In this document: piece after piece, positions 34,080 through 45,982 of the stretch
How the letters are laid out: each line of letters begins with the position of its first letter
Position numbering within the stretch: position 1 is the stretch's first letter
From: Polytrichum commune
Taxonomy: Eukaryota > Streptophyta > Polytrichopsida > Polytrichales > Polytrichaceae
Length of the DNA: 64,000 nucleotides
Assembly: GCA_950295325.1 (NCBI GenBank)
Contig: OX485808.1
Span: 40,878,527 to 40,942,526, forward strand
Direction of reading: 5' to 3'
Notes under the pieces: model-generated
Database searches by the model: none
What the model was told of the DNA's origin: nothing
The model's input: only the letters and a program-made list of their open reading frames with translations
Translations under genes and position numbers: made by a program

Positions 34080-35119
34080 ATTATGTATCGAGTGAACATT
34101 GCAGCAACTTCTTAGTGTTCACCATGATCTCAGATCTTGTTGACGTGTTGCATCTTCATTAGACACGAGCACGACAAATATAGACCCTAGCAAGTGACCC
34201 TCACGACAAGGTGAACATTACATTCGATATTGTAAACATGTCATCCTGCTACAGACGGGTTGTAGGATGGCTCCTTGGGTACGCGACATCGCAACTCTCT
34301 AAATGATAGAAATCACCACTCTATATTCTAGTAGCCAGTTGTTGATCCAGCAGATCATCTTTATGGGGCTCCTTGTGTACCTATCTTGTCGCTCCTGCGA
34401 CTCGGTGGGTAACACGAGGACGCCTTCCTACAGCTGGTCGCTAATGACAGGGTTCCTCGCATACGATATCTAGTACATAATTCCTGTGAGAACATATACT
34501 CAGGGTCATCATCGCAACTCTCTGGATGACAGAAACCACCAGCCCATATTCTCACAGCTACTCGCTCATCCAGATGATCCCACTGATCTTGATGTCAAGC
34601 ACACACACTTGACAGGTGAATGGCACCATGATAGATATCGTGTCAAGCTACCTGCTACCTGTCATCCGAACAAAACAACATGCACTAACTAATGTCCAGG
34701 CCCACACAAAACACACATAGAAACTCACCATATATATCGCTGGTTGTTGGAAGAGCATTGCCGCAGAAGCACGTCTCCAAACTTCCACACAGCTCACATG
34801 AAGAGAGAGAGAGAGAGAGAGAGCAAGTGACTAAGCAGGCATCCCCTGGGCACTAAGTGGGCTCTCCCCCCGCTGCCCGGCCCCCCCTCTTTCCCAAGCC
34901 CGTCCTTCGAAATAATACAGAGCTCGTGGCCAACAGTAGAGGCAGCTCCATATTGTCTTCTTACGTTATGAGGATTTGTGTCACTTGGATGCTCTTCTCA
35001 GCGCACCCACTTCCTGAGGAAGGAAAAACAAAACAAAAAACAAAAGCAAAACAAAACTTACTTTGTACCTTTTTCCAAAGGATGGGTTGATCGAAAATGT
35101 TGGGCTTGAGAAAAAGGGG
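34080..35119 (+). repeat. 1.04-kb dispersed duplication, copy 1
   Basis: Nearly identical, in the same orientation, to 60764-61800. Landmarks are TGCAGCAACTTCTTAGTGTT, ACGACAAGGTGAACATTA, CTCCTTGTGTACCTATCTTG, a (GA)n tract at 34802-34823 and TTCCCAAGCCCGTCCTTCGA. Differences are scattered substitutions and a GA-tract/adjacent indel. No terminal repeats or target duplication are evident. It may be part of a larger retroelement or a segmental copy. Short ORFs in it are conserved only because the DNA is. Confidence 0.9.
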
Positions 35120-35235
35120 CATGTGAAAACCTCCTTGTTCACTTAGTCAAGAAGTGCAGGTTGAGCATTTGCATGGATCGATGAATAGCCAGCCTAGAGA
35201 AGATCAGACTGAATTAAAAAAAAAAAGGAGACGAC

Positions 35236-35422
35236 CAATGAACGGGGAGAACCGACCGCTAGTTACAGATGAGCCGGTTGAGTTTAATTTGAGAACTAAC
35301 TGGTGGAGACTTCACGAAAACCTACCTGTCAAATTAGAGGAATCTATGGAATATACCTCAAATTAGGAAAGAGGGACCGAATGATCACAACAGGATCATG
35401 CGAAAACTCTCCCCGGACACTG
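35236..35422. mobile_element. MITE of the CARTGATCGGGGAGA family, internally shortened copy
   Basis: Left end CAATGAACGGGGAGAACCG, right end complement CAGTGTCCGGGGAGAG. It shares GTTACAGATGA, CCGGTTGAGTTT and GAATATACC(T/C)CAA with the 227-bp copies at 60234 and 63007 but is only 187 bp. The 8-bp flanks do not match well, so its target duplication has decayed. Confidence 0.75.
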
Positions 35423-35682
35423 TGGTAGACTGAACTGGAGCCTAACTCGAGATGCTTAAATAGCGAAGGAAGGAGATGCATTAGAGTCACAAGCCAATAA
35501 TTCAAGAAGGGCCATGTTCACAGTGATAAACGTATCAGGTCAGAACTAAGCTTCTGACCTGCACAGGTGCACTTGTTGTAGGTTGGATTTATGTAATTAT
35601 GAGGACGCATTGCATGTTTGGCTCATATGTACAGTTAGCCTTTCAGTATTCCAGCTTTAGTTGTTACAATAATCAAAGGCAT
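35423..35682. other. spacer
   Basis: No feature recognised. Confidence 0.4.
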
Positions 35683-35710
35683 GGGTAGAACTTCTTAGGT
35701 GAGGCTGTAA
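35683..35710 (+). repeat. host repeat, left flank of the Harbinger element
   Basis: CATGGGTAGAACTTCTTAGG and following bases match 43251-43284 (CATGGATAGAACTTCTTTGA...). The other half of this repeat lies on the far side of the insertion at 37174-37300. Confidence 0.75.
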
Positions 35711-37173
35711 GGGCCAAGTACCATGTGCCGGTCCCGGTCCGTTTTTTTCAAAATAAATGGGTTGGCCGGTGAATAGAGGGTGGTGCCATGTGCCCATCCC
35801 TCTCACCCAAGGACCGGTACCCCCCATGGATGGGTGTCACACATTTTGTGTTGTGCAAGAACGGGTGCCAAAGGACCGGCGGTCCTAACAGTCACAAGAA
35901 GGACATGTGCCGGTTAGAAAGCTCCAGTGACCAGATCGGCCGGTCACCTAGGGTACACCCTTGAATACTAAAGGCCACTTTGTTCTTCAAGTTCTTTCTT
36001 TTGAGGAGTACTCCTAGGGAACGTATATTTTATGATGTTTTTAGAATCTAGATCTTAACAATATATATATAAGGCAAACAAACCAAAGGAAACACTCATG
36101 AAATATTTAAAAGACTATTTTGGTATCATTTAGGTGTCACAATTTAGTTTTATTAAAACAAGTTACACATGATTATTTCACTTTATATAGTGGTTACATT
36201 GACAATTAGATTATCAATTAGGGGTATAAACTTAAAAAATCTTTATGTATCAGTACATGCAATGTTGACAGCCACTCGCCTCACTCTAATTACTCGAACA
36301 ACAATCCGGTAGTGAGTAGGCCATTTACTTACCAAAACCGGGGGCACTTGGGTATAGTCCATACTCTTGCATTTAAATTTAAAAAATTAGTGTAACTTGA
36401 AATTTACAATGTAGTCAACATTAATAAAAATTGTTGATATTCTTAGATTAATTATGATTTTAAAATTAGGTTGTCATGCTCTAGCCTTTTACCCAATCTT
36501 GGCCAAGGTAATCAAATGATTCATGGATTGTGTCAAAAAAGCTAAACCGCATATTGACAATTACATGAGGAATCACTCCTTAAGTTTGTAATAATTCAAT
36601 TCTTCTACAAGGCAAACCCTAGACCATGTAAATGCATGTTATTTTTGCAAATCTATTAACGCAAAAATAATAAACTATGTGCTTTTACTTTAAATTCATT
36701 CTAGACTACCGTTATCTTAATTCTAGTCAATATGTACTAATGATGGCCCATGTTAAGTGTCGGGTTTAATAATAAAAAAATTAAAAATCACTTATAAGCA
36801 ATGTACAATGACAATTTCAACTAAAAAAAATTATATATATAAATATTTCCATATTTCCATAGATGACAGTAGTACCAACCTACGCATATCCTCAACACAT
36901 AATTTGGAATTCATTCAATAAATGCATGGAAACTGATGTGCAAATCAAATATGAAAAGTTAAATGATGATGACCTCCATTGCCGGTGACCTTCATAAGTG
37001 TCATGTCTTATCACTCACCAAATTTAGTTAGAAAGTAGGAAATCGAAATAAACCGGCACCCACATAGAAGTACCCCTCCATAAAATTGGTGACATCACCC
37101 ATTTTTTGGATGATGTCACCCGTTTCTCACCCATTTAAAAAGCGGACTGGGACCAGAACATGGAACTTGGCCC
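35711..37173. mobile_element. 1463-bp PIF/Harbinger-type non-autonomous element
   Basis: Starts GGGCCAAGTACCATGTGCCG and ends as the complement of GGGCCAAGTTCCATGTTCTG; the similarity continues through GGTCCC(G/A)GTCCG(T/C)TTTT and AAATGGGT, giving inverted ends of about 50 bp. Flanked by TAA on both sides (35708-35710, 37174-37176), the PIF/Harbinger target. The interior (35990-37080) shows no transposase frame. Its insertion interrupts a repeat found elsewhere in the window. Confidence 0.88.
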
Positions 37174-37300
37174 TAAGTAGAGTGAAGGACATCTCAACCT
37201 GGGCAAAGTTTGAATCTAAACAAAGTTTGTTTTACATCATGTGTATCAAATGCTCAATTGACATTCAAAAACCTACATAAAATCTGAAAATAATTCGTGT
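37174..37300 (+). repeat. host repeat, right flank of the Harbinger element
   Basis: GAAGGACAT(C/G)TCAACCT, TTTGTTTTACATC, GTGTATCAAATG and CAATTGACA(T/C)TCAAAAA are shared with 43913-44010. Confidence 0.8.
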
Positions 37301-37517
37301 CCCGGACCTAAATTGGAAAACCTATTCCGGTCCCAAAACCAATTTGTTTCTTTTGTGTTTTCCCCCTACTTGATATTTGATGAATGTATTTAATGTTATA
37401 CATAAGTCTACATCACTTCATTTTTTATTTTTTTAAGTATGGTTCTTTGATATTTTACTAGAGTTGAACAAGTTGACCAATATGTTATAATATGATCTTG
37501 TTGATAATATATATTTG
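37301..37517. other. spacer
   Basis: AT-rich, no feature recognised. Confidence 0.4.
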
Positions 37518-38065
37518 TTGTGTAAATAACGATTGTGTGTCACTGCAACTCGAGTACCAACCAACACTAGCAAAAAACACTAAAACATAATAAAGGCACA
37601 CATACACAACACACCTTCACAAAGAAGAAAGAAACTCAAAGCTTTGCAAAAACTCTAATTTTCTCTTCAAATGTACACAATGAGTCAAGTTATCTCTCAC
37701 TCCACCACGGGAGAATCCAAGAGTGTAAGTAAGGGGAGAAGAACTCAATATTTATTGCAAAAAAAATGCAATCTTCACCTCACACAAGCTCTCTGCACAC
37801 ACTCACTCACAAGGCTTGATTTGGCAAGACTGCCAAGTCAAGGAGGAGGCTCCTCACTTAGGAGCATCTCTTCAACTCCTAGGATTCATCCATCCAAATA
37901 TAAATGAATGGAACCCCACGGAGAAGGTGTGGCCGCCGACGCCACATGCCGTGATAGATGTTATGTAAGTAACGATCGTGTGTCATTACAGCTCGAGTAT
38001 CAACCATCACTAACAAATGACATTAAAACATAATAAATGCACACATACACAATACACCTCCACAT
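37518..38065 (-). repeat. direct ~100-bp repeats 440 bp apart, possible LTR remnant
   Basis: 37518-37617 and 37960-38065 are related direct copies (GT(G/A)TGTCA, CTCGAGTA(C/T)CAACCA, AAAACATAATAAA, GCACACATACACAA). Just beyond, at 38070-38076, a C7 run would read as a G-rich polypurine tract on the minus strand, and a TG start would follow. A minus-strand gypsy remnant lies immediately upstream in that orientation. This fits a damaged 3' LTR, with TTTATATT at about 37896-37903 as a promoter candidate. Only the repeat is certain. Confidence 0.5.
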
Positions 38066-38348
38066 GCCCCCCCTTAGCTAACTACGAAATCACTCCAAAC
38101 AGCTAGGACCAATGCCAATCCAAAGGGCAGGGATAATGAAGAATCGCTTTGCAACCAACGAGTGTGGTAAATGTCATTCCAAAGAATTGTATGTTAGGTG
38201 CAGTGTGAATCCATCTTCAATCGCCTCTAATGTTCGGCCATCAGATTCCAAAGAATTAATTTCACCGTCTCACGTTCAATTGCGTTTCTAAATCATAACT
38301 CCTCATTTTTCATTTAGGCATGCATAACACGGTGAAAGCCACATAGGA

Positions 38349-39069
38349 TCATTGAGTACGATTGATGGAAGCACCACGTACCGAAGATCCTTGACAACGA
38401 GGACAACTTCACTGTCCAGATGGTAGAGAAGTCAAGGGTGGCCTCATGCATGCCATGTGCCAACCACGTTGACACTGATCACACAAGCATAGTAGCCGCT
38501 CCATTCTTCTCATCATACACAAAACACGGAAAACCCTCTGGCACGACGACTAGTTTAGGATGAACTGTACCCTCAATGGGTAGATGACATGGGACACAGT
38601 TTTTGGAATGTTCACGACATATTTTGCCATCCTTGACTTCCAACAACAATAAACCACTTGGCAACACCTCCCTCACCCAAAGGATAGTGCGCCCCGCCCT
38701 AACATCCAATGTTGTAAGCGCCTCACGTTGGAGATAAATATAATCCCCTTGCCGGAATCTCCGCAACTGAGGTCGGTAAGCACCACTGCGAATGCGTGTA
38801 TAACGCAATGTGTCACAATGTTGAGCAATGGACAAATCTTCCATGGCCATAGGCATGGCTCTCTGGAAGAATTGATCCCGCTTCTGCAAACACTCTGCCC
38901 AAATGGTTGGGTCATCCAAGTCCACAACATGAGCTAGTTTTTCCCGAATAGAACTTGGGAGTATAGGCTCATGTCCATACAACAATTGATACAGGTTGTA
39001 GGACGTCAATGAGGCATGCCTACTAAATCGATAGCCTCCATGATCCCACCCCGTTCGGTTGTAAAATCA
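38349..39069 (-). pseudogene. Ty3/gypsy retrotransposon fragment: integrase C-terminus plus PHD finger
   Basis: Minus-strand frame from ~39069 to 38479 reads GWDHGGYRFSRHASLTSYNL, QLLYGHEPILP (the integrase motif before the C-terminal domain), then a GPY/F-like region (FRQGDYIYLQRE, GRTILWVREVLPSGLLLLE) and REHSKNCVPCHLP. After a 1-base frame change at the TGA near 38485, a second frame (38349-38486) encodes CDQCQRGWHMACMRPPL...CPRC, a PHD-type Cys4-His-Cys3 zinc finger tail. Inside it TGG has become TGA (38409-38411). Upstream integrase core, RNase H and reverse transcriptase are absent, so this is a 5'-truncated remnant. PHD fingers read histone tails, so this module may have guided integration. 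Confidence 0.83.
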
Positions 39070-39792
39070 TCACCTTGCATCCTAAGTACATTTTACATCA
39101 AATCTAGAGAAATATAAGGTGGTGCAAAAATTTTCCCTTGCTAGAAGATAGAAATCAGGTGGCCTACATTTTTGCAGTAATTTTATTCCTTAAATTGAAA
39201 TTGTTGTGAATTTTTTAAGCCAAAAGTTGGTCCGAGCATATTACCAATGTCTATGATCTGCCAAAACTGTTCATTTAAACCGCTCATTCCTCTTCACTTT
39301 AGCACTCAAAACCATGACATTTGTCATGGCATTATTGGCTCCGGCATTATCAAAATTCAATCCCAAGCAAATTAAAATTCAATCCCAACTAAATCAAAAT
39401 TCAGTCGCAGCCTTATCGAAATTTTGGTACCCTATAGATTTCCGATGGGGTCCTAATCGAAAATAATCGCCTCTACTATACATATAGACTACAACCATAA
39501 TTCAGTGAGCGGCTACATGGGAGTTGTCTTTCTTTTGTTCCTCTTCTTTCTTGTTATTTGAAAGACAATCTAGTAGAACAAGTTGAATTCACACTGGTCA
39601 GATGATACCATTATGTATAACATTATTGTCGCCGCATGGTCACCTAGCTACGTGCCAGTCCAGCATTGGCTCTCCATCCACATGAAGTCTGATGGAACTT
39701 CATGAACTGAAAGGGAGTCTTCATGTCAGCACCGTCCACATGCAGCACTTCCACCTCTAATAAATACATTTGTGGCTGTTGGATCGGCCTTA
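39070..39792. other. spacer
   Basis: Non-coding. A short local repeat (AATCAAAATTCAATCCCAA-like, three times at 39346-39415) is the only structure seen. Confidence 0.45.
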
Positions 39793-40281
39793 GGGCCACT
39801 TCACACATGAGACTGAGAGCCCGTGACCAGTACACGTCAAGCACTCCCATTGGTGGAAAAGGCGGAGCAGGTCCAAGTTCACTTCACACAACACTTGAGG
39901 GACCAACGGAGTAAGTGAATGCAAGATGGGTGTACATGGATTCCTACATGACATCCAATGGATCATGTTTCATGGTCACTTGAACTGTTTTAAAAAACCA
40001 CCTCTTGGAGGTAGGCCTAACACAAAACCGGGAGACCATGGCACTCCGAACACTCACAACCGTTGGTTCATTCTATTTTATCATGTGTGAGGATCTGCAT
40101 GAATAGAAGTTCATTGAAATAGCATTTGGTGGAGGGCCCGGTTACATATGGTTTCACACTACACTTGAGGATCCGTGACCACACCAGATTTTAGAGGTGT
40201 CTTGGGACGGCCTTTGGACACTTTTTGGGGGGCTCTCACAATTTCATGAGCACGGCTCTTGGCTCGTGTGTGAAGTGGCCC
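39793..40281. mobile_element. 489-bp PIF/Harbinger (Tourist-like) MITE
   Basis: Both ends read GGGCCACTTCACACA inward (15 bp identical), then (T/C)GAG and AGAGCC. TTA flanks both sides (39790-39792, 40282-40284). No transposase. TTA duplication and G-rich ends place it with PIF/Harbinger. Its ends differ from those of the element at 35711. Confidence 0.88.
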
Positions 40282-40284
40282 TTA

Positions 40285-42864
40285 GCATTTGTCCCATCGC
40301 ATTTGTCCCATCGCATTTGTCCCATTCAACAGTTATTTACACTTTCAACTCCGTAATATCAAGCTTGCGGCAACCATACTGCAAGTGATATTGAGGAATG
40401 TAGTGCTAACATGGATGCGTGACAAAGGAGAATTAATGTAGCATGTGAGACTTTGAAATAACACAAAGTCAACATTGCAATGATGACAATGTGATACGTG
40501 CAAATGTATGGTTTGAATTAATTGGTCGTTTATTTTAATGCCAAAATCTGTGATATGTGGGAGGTAAACTTGATAACAAGGAGTGAGATTAACCTAAGAA
40601 CATCCATTCCCTAGGGTTTGGGGATATAAGAGAAGGAGTGGCATTAAGGATTTTGATATTACGGAGTTCATAATGTACATCATGGACCACTAAGTCGTCC
40701 CATGAATGTCAGCTGGCATTTTTTTCCATTGTTACAGTCCATGGTCATATTTTTGAAAAATGCAATTTCAAAAGCCTTTGGGCCATGGATAGGTGGAAGC
40801 TAAATGTGGAGCAAGAGGAGTGACCATGCACCAAAAAGTGAAGTGCTAAATTTTGAATATATGCCCAATAATGGCAATTTTAGATTTTTATTCTTCATGT
40901 TCTACATTCCACCCTTCTTCCTCCCTTCTTTCCTCCTGAATACAGTTATGTTTGGCAACAATAGAAAGTAAAAATAAAAAAGACTTTGTCACCTCAAAAC
41001 CCATTGGACCATTGAAATGGATAATTGTAGGCTTGAAATAGACCTTTTAGGGGCCTCAAGCTCCATAGTCACTCTTACAATTTTACCCTAATGTAAACCA
41101 AAGTAGTCTTAGGATAAAATGCACAACCAATCACAAACTTTAGGGTAGCGAGAGATGACTTCACGGTCCATGATGTAAACAACCCCTTCATTAACATTTG
41201 TGAATCACAAGGATTATCATTTTTAGCTTTAAAATTGGAGTTAAAAATTTTTGTTGTGTTGAGAGCTTGAAATGTGAGGGTGTTGACTCCCATCAATGGT
41301 TGCCACTCCAATACAAACTTTGCATGATTGTAAATGATGTTTGTTTTAGTAAAGGTGGATTAAATCTCGATGACTATGTAATACAACCTTTATGCTCACA
41401 TCGACCATTTGGACACTCTCTAACTTGTGAGCAATCCCTTGTGGTTAGAAATATGGGGCAATTTACATACTCCAAATGCAAGGTGGCTAGCTGATTGTGG
41501 TTTGCACATTTTGACATGAGAATTTGTAGAGGTGCTCAACTATTGAGCCTTTCCCATCTAGTGGATCACACAAGCATTCCGCTCATTTTCTATGTGAATT
41601 TGATTGGTCAAAGGTCTTTTGAGGGGATAATATGGCATTTTCTTGTGCGACCATTCTTTTAATTGTTATAATCTAAAATTCAAAAGGGTTCTTCATGCCC
41701 ACCCCCCCCCCCTCAAAGTAGCTCCTATCCCATATTTCAATATCCTATAGATAAATCTTAGTTTGACCTCAAAACTTGTCCTTGAAAACTCCACAACCAA
41801 CATTGAGTGCGATGCACCTGAAACAACCATTTCATAGGCTTGAGAAATCATACGTTAAGTTCAATAGTAAAAAAATTGTGTTTGCATGCGTGGGGGGGGG
41901 TGTGAAATGACCATTTAATGAGAATTTTTCACTTTTATATTGAATAAGATATTTACACAAGCTTCCAAAAAATGAGGAAAATAGTTGCATCCATGAGTTG
42001 GACTTGTTGATCATCATTCACTAATTACGCATTTCATATCCTACTAGTAGTGGGTAATAATAATTTCCAAAAAGAATATCACCATTTTTTTAACCATAAG
42101 TATCTGGATTTTCTTGTAAATCTAATGGTCCCAATCTATGGAGTTGAAGCCAGATAATTGAAAGGCCAATTATCTTATACCAATAAAAATTGCATTGCAT
42201 TACAATGGAGTGAAGGGGAACTTTTCTTAGCTAATATATCCAACAATATTTTGTTAATAGATATTTGGATTTTGATGATATATGTTGGACAATTTACGAA
42301 TTTCATTTGCAAATTTGTACATTTGGTGAATAATGCTACAACATGGGTGCCAATGATATATTTTCATCTAGACAGTTTTTTTGTTCATTTCAACGTACAT
42401 ACAATACTATGACAACATTTGTGACATTTAAAAATTAGTGGCATGATATCCATTTTATTTGACAAGAAATCATATATGAGGTTGTACTACATGTGTCAAT
42501 GATTTCATGTAATATGTTATATTTTTGGATCATTGATTATTTGTTATACATAGGAATACATTCTCACAACTTTGATTGTACTTTATCTTATAGTTAATAA
42601 TGGGCAGGTATGCCTTCATTGATATTTATAATGGTATGTATTATTCTTCATTATATAATATTAGACTCATAAAAAAATGAAATAGCTCTGCAAATATAAG
42701 TTGTGCCAATTATGTAGGAGAAAAACCAACATTGTACCCTTTTGTGTGGATTAAAAGGTCAATACCAAATTTTAATATTAAATTTATCATTCATAATCAT
42801 CATTATGAAGTGATTGTCTTTTTGTGCATTATGAACATGAAGATTGACCTTGAGGCCTTTAATG
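40285..42864. other. long non-genic stretch
   Basis: Three tandem CCCATCGCATTTGT-type 14-mers at about 40289-40325 border the MITE. Otherwise low-coding AT-rich DNA with a C11 tract (41702-41712) and a G9 tract (41892-41900). GACCATTTAATGAG follows the G run here and also the G16 run at 49505. No gene supported. Confidence 0.45.
41702..41712. repeat. poly-C tract (11 C)
   Basis: Run of 11 C on the plus strand. Confidence 0.95.
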
Positions 42865-43156
42865 CATCATGAAATACTCAATGAATGTTAGTGAATTGAA
42901 GTTGAATGTTGTTATTGTGAAATTCGGTTCATCATTATGTGACCTTTATCCATAATGTCATTTATGCATTATGATATACGTCATTTTGTTGTATATGCAC
43001 TTTGACAAAGCATCATGAAATACTTGATGAATGTTAGTGAGTTGAAGTTGCATGTTGTTGTTGTGAAATTCGGTTCATTGCTATGTGGTTTTTATCCATA
43101 ATATCAATTCTGCATTATGATGTACGCCCTTTTGATGCACCGTCATTTTGTTGTAT
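42865..43156 (+). repeat. 146-bp tandem duplication
   Basis: Two copies starting at 42865 and 43011 (CATCATGAAATACT...), with shared GAATGTTAGTGA, GTGAAATTCGGTTCAT, TTTATCCATAAT and GCATTATGAT. A third partial start lies at 43227. Confidence 0.88.
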
Positions 43157-43249
43157 ATACACTTTGATGCATGATCATGTTAATACATAGTCATTGTAAT
43201 GCATCACAATGCACATCCCTTTTGATACATCATGAAATATACATGTAAT

Positions 43250-43284
43250 GGCATGGATAGAACTTCTTTGATGAAGCTATAAGT
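43250..43284 (+). repeat. host repeat, left flank of the Tigger relic
   Basis: Matches 35683-35710; the repeat continues after the relic at 43905. Confidence 0.7.
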
Positions 43285-43904
43285 ACAATACGCACCTTGA
43301 ACCGGAGCCGTTGGTGCGCACTTAGTTGGTAGGTGCGTACTTTACTCATATCGCCTTCTAGACCCTCTGATTCGATGAATCGCAATAGGAAACGGATGAA
43401 AATTGAGGCAACCCGTTTGACCGAAGCCCAACGATGTGAAATCATTACAAAGTTGAGCAAGCCAAATGCAGCGCAAGCAGGTGTTGGGGTGGGATTATGA
43501 AGTTAGTAAAGGTGCCATCCGGAAAGTTATGGAAACGATGCAAATTGAAGAAGAACCACTTGTTGATGACAAAATCTAGCCTATCGAGACATTTGTTGAA
43601 TCTGAAAGTGCTACCAATTTCAAAGGCTTTGAAGCTCTACTGTCCTTGACATCGACGACCAATTGCTTTGCTCCAATGTTCAAACGGAAGCTTGACATAT
43701 GTATGATGAACTGCGACGATCGTTTGAGATGTTTCAGCGAAACAAAAACAATTTGAGAATGAATGTAAACCATACAAAATTCATGCATTCACGGCAAATG
43801 ACTTTGAATGATATGTTCAAACAAATCAAGTATGAACCCTGATTTTTGTCAAAAAAATTGCGCACTTAACCAGGATGTGTACTTAAACGGGAGATTACTA
43901 TAGA
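43285..43904 (+). mobile_element. pogo/Tigger-like relic with CENP-B-type N-terminus
   Basis: Inserted in the same host repeat as the Harbinger element at 35711. From the ATG at 43375, a frame reads LTEAQRCEIITKLSKPNAA; after a 1-base shift it continues WDYEVSKGAIRKVME to a TAG at 43577-43579. This is the helix-turn-helix of pogo/Tigger transposases (CENP-B N-like). The catalytic domain is missing. A subterminal TGCGCACTTA...GTACTT(T/A)A motif occurs near both ends (43316-43342 and 43858-43887), but as a direct repeat; clean inverted ends were not found. Confidence 0.55.
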
Positions 43905-44010
43905 GGGAAGGACATGTCAACCTAGGCGAAGTCTGAATCTGAACAAATTTTGTTTTACATCTTGTGTATCAAATGTTCAATTGACACTCAAAAATATACA
44001 TAAAATATGA
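43905..44010 (+). repeat. host repeat, right flank of the Tigger relic
   Basis: Matches 37174-37300 (GGACATGTCAACCT, TTTTGTTTTACATC, GTGTATCAAATGTTCAATTG). Confidence 0.8.
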
Positions 44011-44050
44011 ACACACATATATAATGAAAATGCACCCTCTCTTGCGATTA

Positions 44051-45982
44051 CACTAGTAGAAAACTATGCCAAACTGAACTGCAGCCGAAACTGCATATTT
44101 ATTTTTTTGGTTAAGCAATTCAAAGTTTAGGAATTTTGAGATACAATTTTTTGACATAATAGGTTCACTTTTGAATTTTGAGGTAGTTTAGGATGAGAAT
44201 TAGAGTAAGAACTCTAATACAATGAAAAAATAGGCAATTAGTGATTATTTAGTGGAAATGAAGTGAAAGTGTTCCTTCTCAACTCATTGACCACAGTCTA
44301 GAGTGGGAGAGTCGCCTAGAAAAGACTATAGTCATGTGATTAACTAGGGGAACTTATGAATTTGGCTATGGGCAGGCACACTAGTTACAAAGAGAGGCTT
44401 TTGACTCGGGAATGACCATAGGCAGAAAGAAGATGACATGGTCATTGACAACTACTTCTCGGGAAGAGAGCAGCTTCTTCCCTCCTGTGAAAGTGAGACT
44501 ATAGTTTGATATATTTACTAGGCGTGAAGCCCTATGTGATGTAAAAATGCCTTTCCATAATATAATATTGTGAATCCTATTCCATGTAATTTGTTTGCAC
44601 TGACCATAGTCTTGGTTTTGATGTTCATAGTGAATGAAATAAATCCAAGTAAGATCAAGTTGTATTTTGGAGGGAATGAGAAGATTGAATTTTAGAATTA
44701 ACTGATGTTGTTATTGACCATAGTCTCACGGGAGTGAATGATATCTTCTTGTGAAAAGGGTTCAGAGTGAAATTTGCTAAGACCATCGTCAAAGGAATGA
44801 TAAGAGAGTATCGAAGGATTAAGACAAATATCACATTTCCTCCTTGGGAAGAGAGAGAATCTTCTTTCCGTCAGTATCAATGTGCATGTTCTTTTGAGTT
44901 GAAGTGATTAAGGGTGTGTAACCATGATTGTGAATGAGGGCAAAAAGTCCTCTAGAAGTGACAATTTGGTTATTGGAGTGATAATCTACCAAGACAATGG
45001 TCTGTGCTGGAATGTCGGCGTGAAGCGTAATCGAAGACTTGTGAAAGAACTTTGGTGCAATAATTTGTTTGTTCCCAACTTAATAACAAGGGGCATACTT
45101 TGTGAAAGCACTATTACCTTGTGGTAAAATGAATTATCGTCAGTTAGGCAAGACCATGGTCATAGGAAGGCAATTTCAGCACCCGATTCTGCGAAGGACC
45201 ATAGTCTACGGCAACGACAATGGTCTGAGAAGGACGAAGCGTTGGAAACGGGGAGGCGAACGAAGCCAAGGAGGAAGCAAGGCAATATCCCATATCGGTT
45301 GCCTGGGAGTTCAAGGGCCATCATATAAGGGGAGGAGTTCAAGTAAGTCTTTGAGAACTAGACGCTTACTTGTTACTAAAGACTATGGCCTGCACTACAC
45401 TACGAGACTCGATACTTGGGACGGGTTACTAGTTATTGTTACTAGGGATTGAATAATGAGACTATGGCCGACTCTTACTAGACTATGGACTCGAGTGACT
45501 CCTTGCCTTGCAAAATCATAATAAAAATGATGTTATTATTGAGCAATTGTATGCACCGCATCGAGTGACCTCAATTACCCCAGTCTCAATTCAATAAGTC
45601 CCAAAACTCACCTAAGAAGTTGTTTTCCTTGGGTTTGTCATACTAATTTCATTCTGTAATCCTTATAATCTATCAATCAACCTAATAATGATACCTAGAT
45701 GTAAAATCTAAAATTTATTTAGTCTTCCCTGTGTGATTTTCTTAATTGGACCCCAAACCAACATCCTATCTACAAATTTGAAGGTATGTCATATATCAAT
45801 GAAAAAGGCCTTAAAAACACCTTTCCAACGGTATATTACATGCCCTAGAATTCCTAAAATTTCAATCGCAAAACAAAGAAAACAAAAAATCTGTAGTTGG
45901 TTTGTGATTGCAAATCAGGTTGGTCAAAAAAACCACAATCAATTTCAACTGCAATTATTTTGGGCATAATTTTCTACTAGTG
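44051..45982. mobile_element. 1932-bp non-autonomous CACTA element with motif array
   Basis: Left end CACTAGTAGAAAACTATGCC, right-end complement CACTAGTAGAAAATTATGCC; similarity continues through TGCAG(C/T)(C/T)GAAA. Flanks TTA and TTG are a possible 3-bp duplication with one change. No transposase is encoded; ORFs inside (44698-45452) have no recognisable domain. Between 44289 and 45490 a 10-bp quasi-palindrome close to GACCATAGTC occurs about 15 times, probably transposase-binding repeats. Confidence 0.88.

Noticed and set aside
42865-43156. Possible CRISPR-like or LTR repeats
   Set aside because: Two long tandem copies with no spacers or terminal features; an ordinary tandem duplication.
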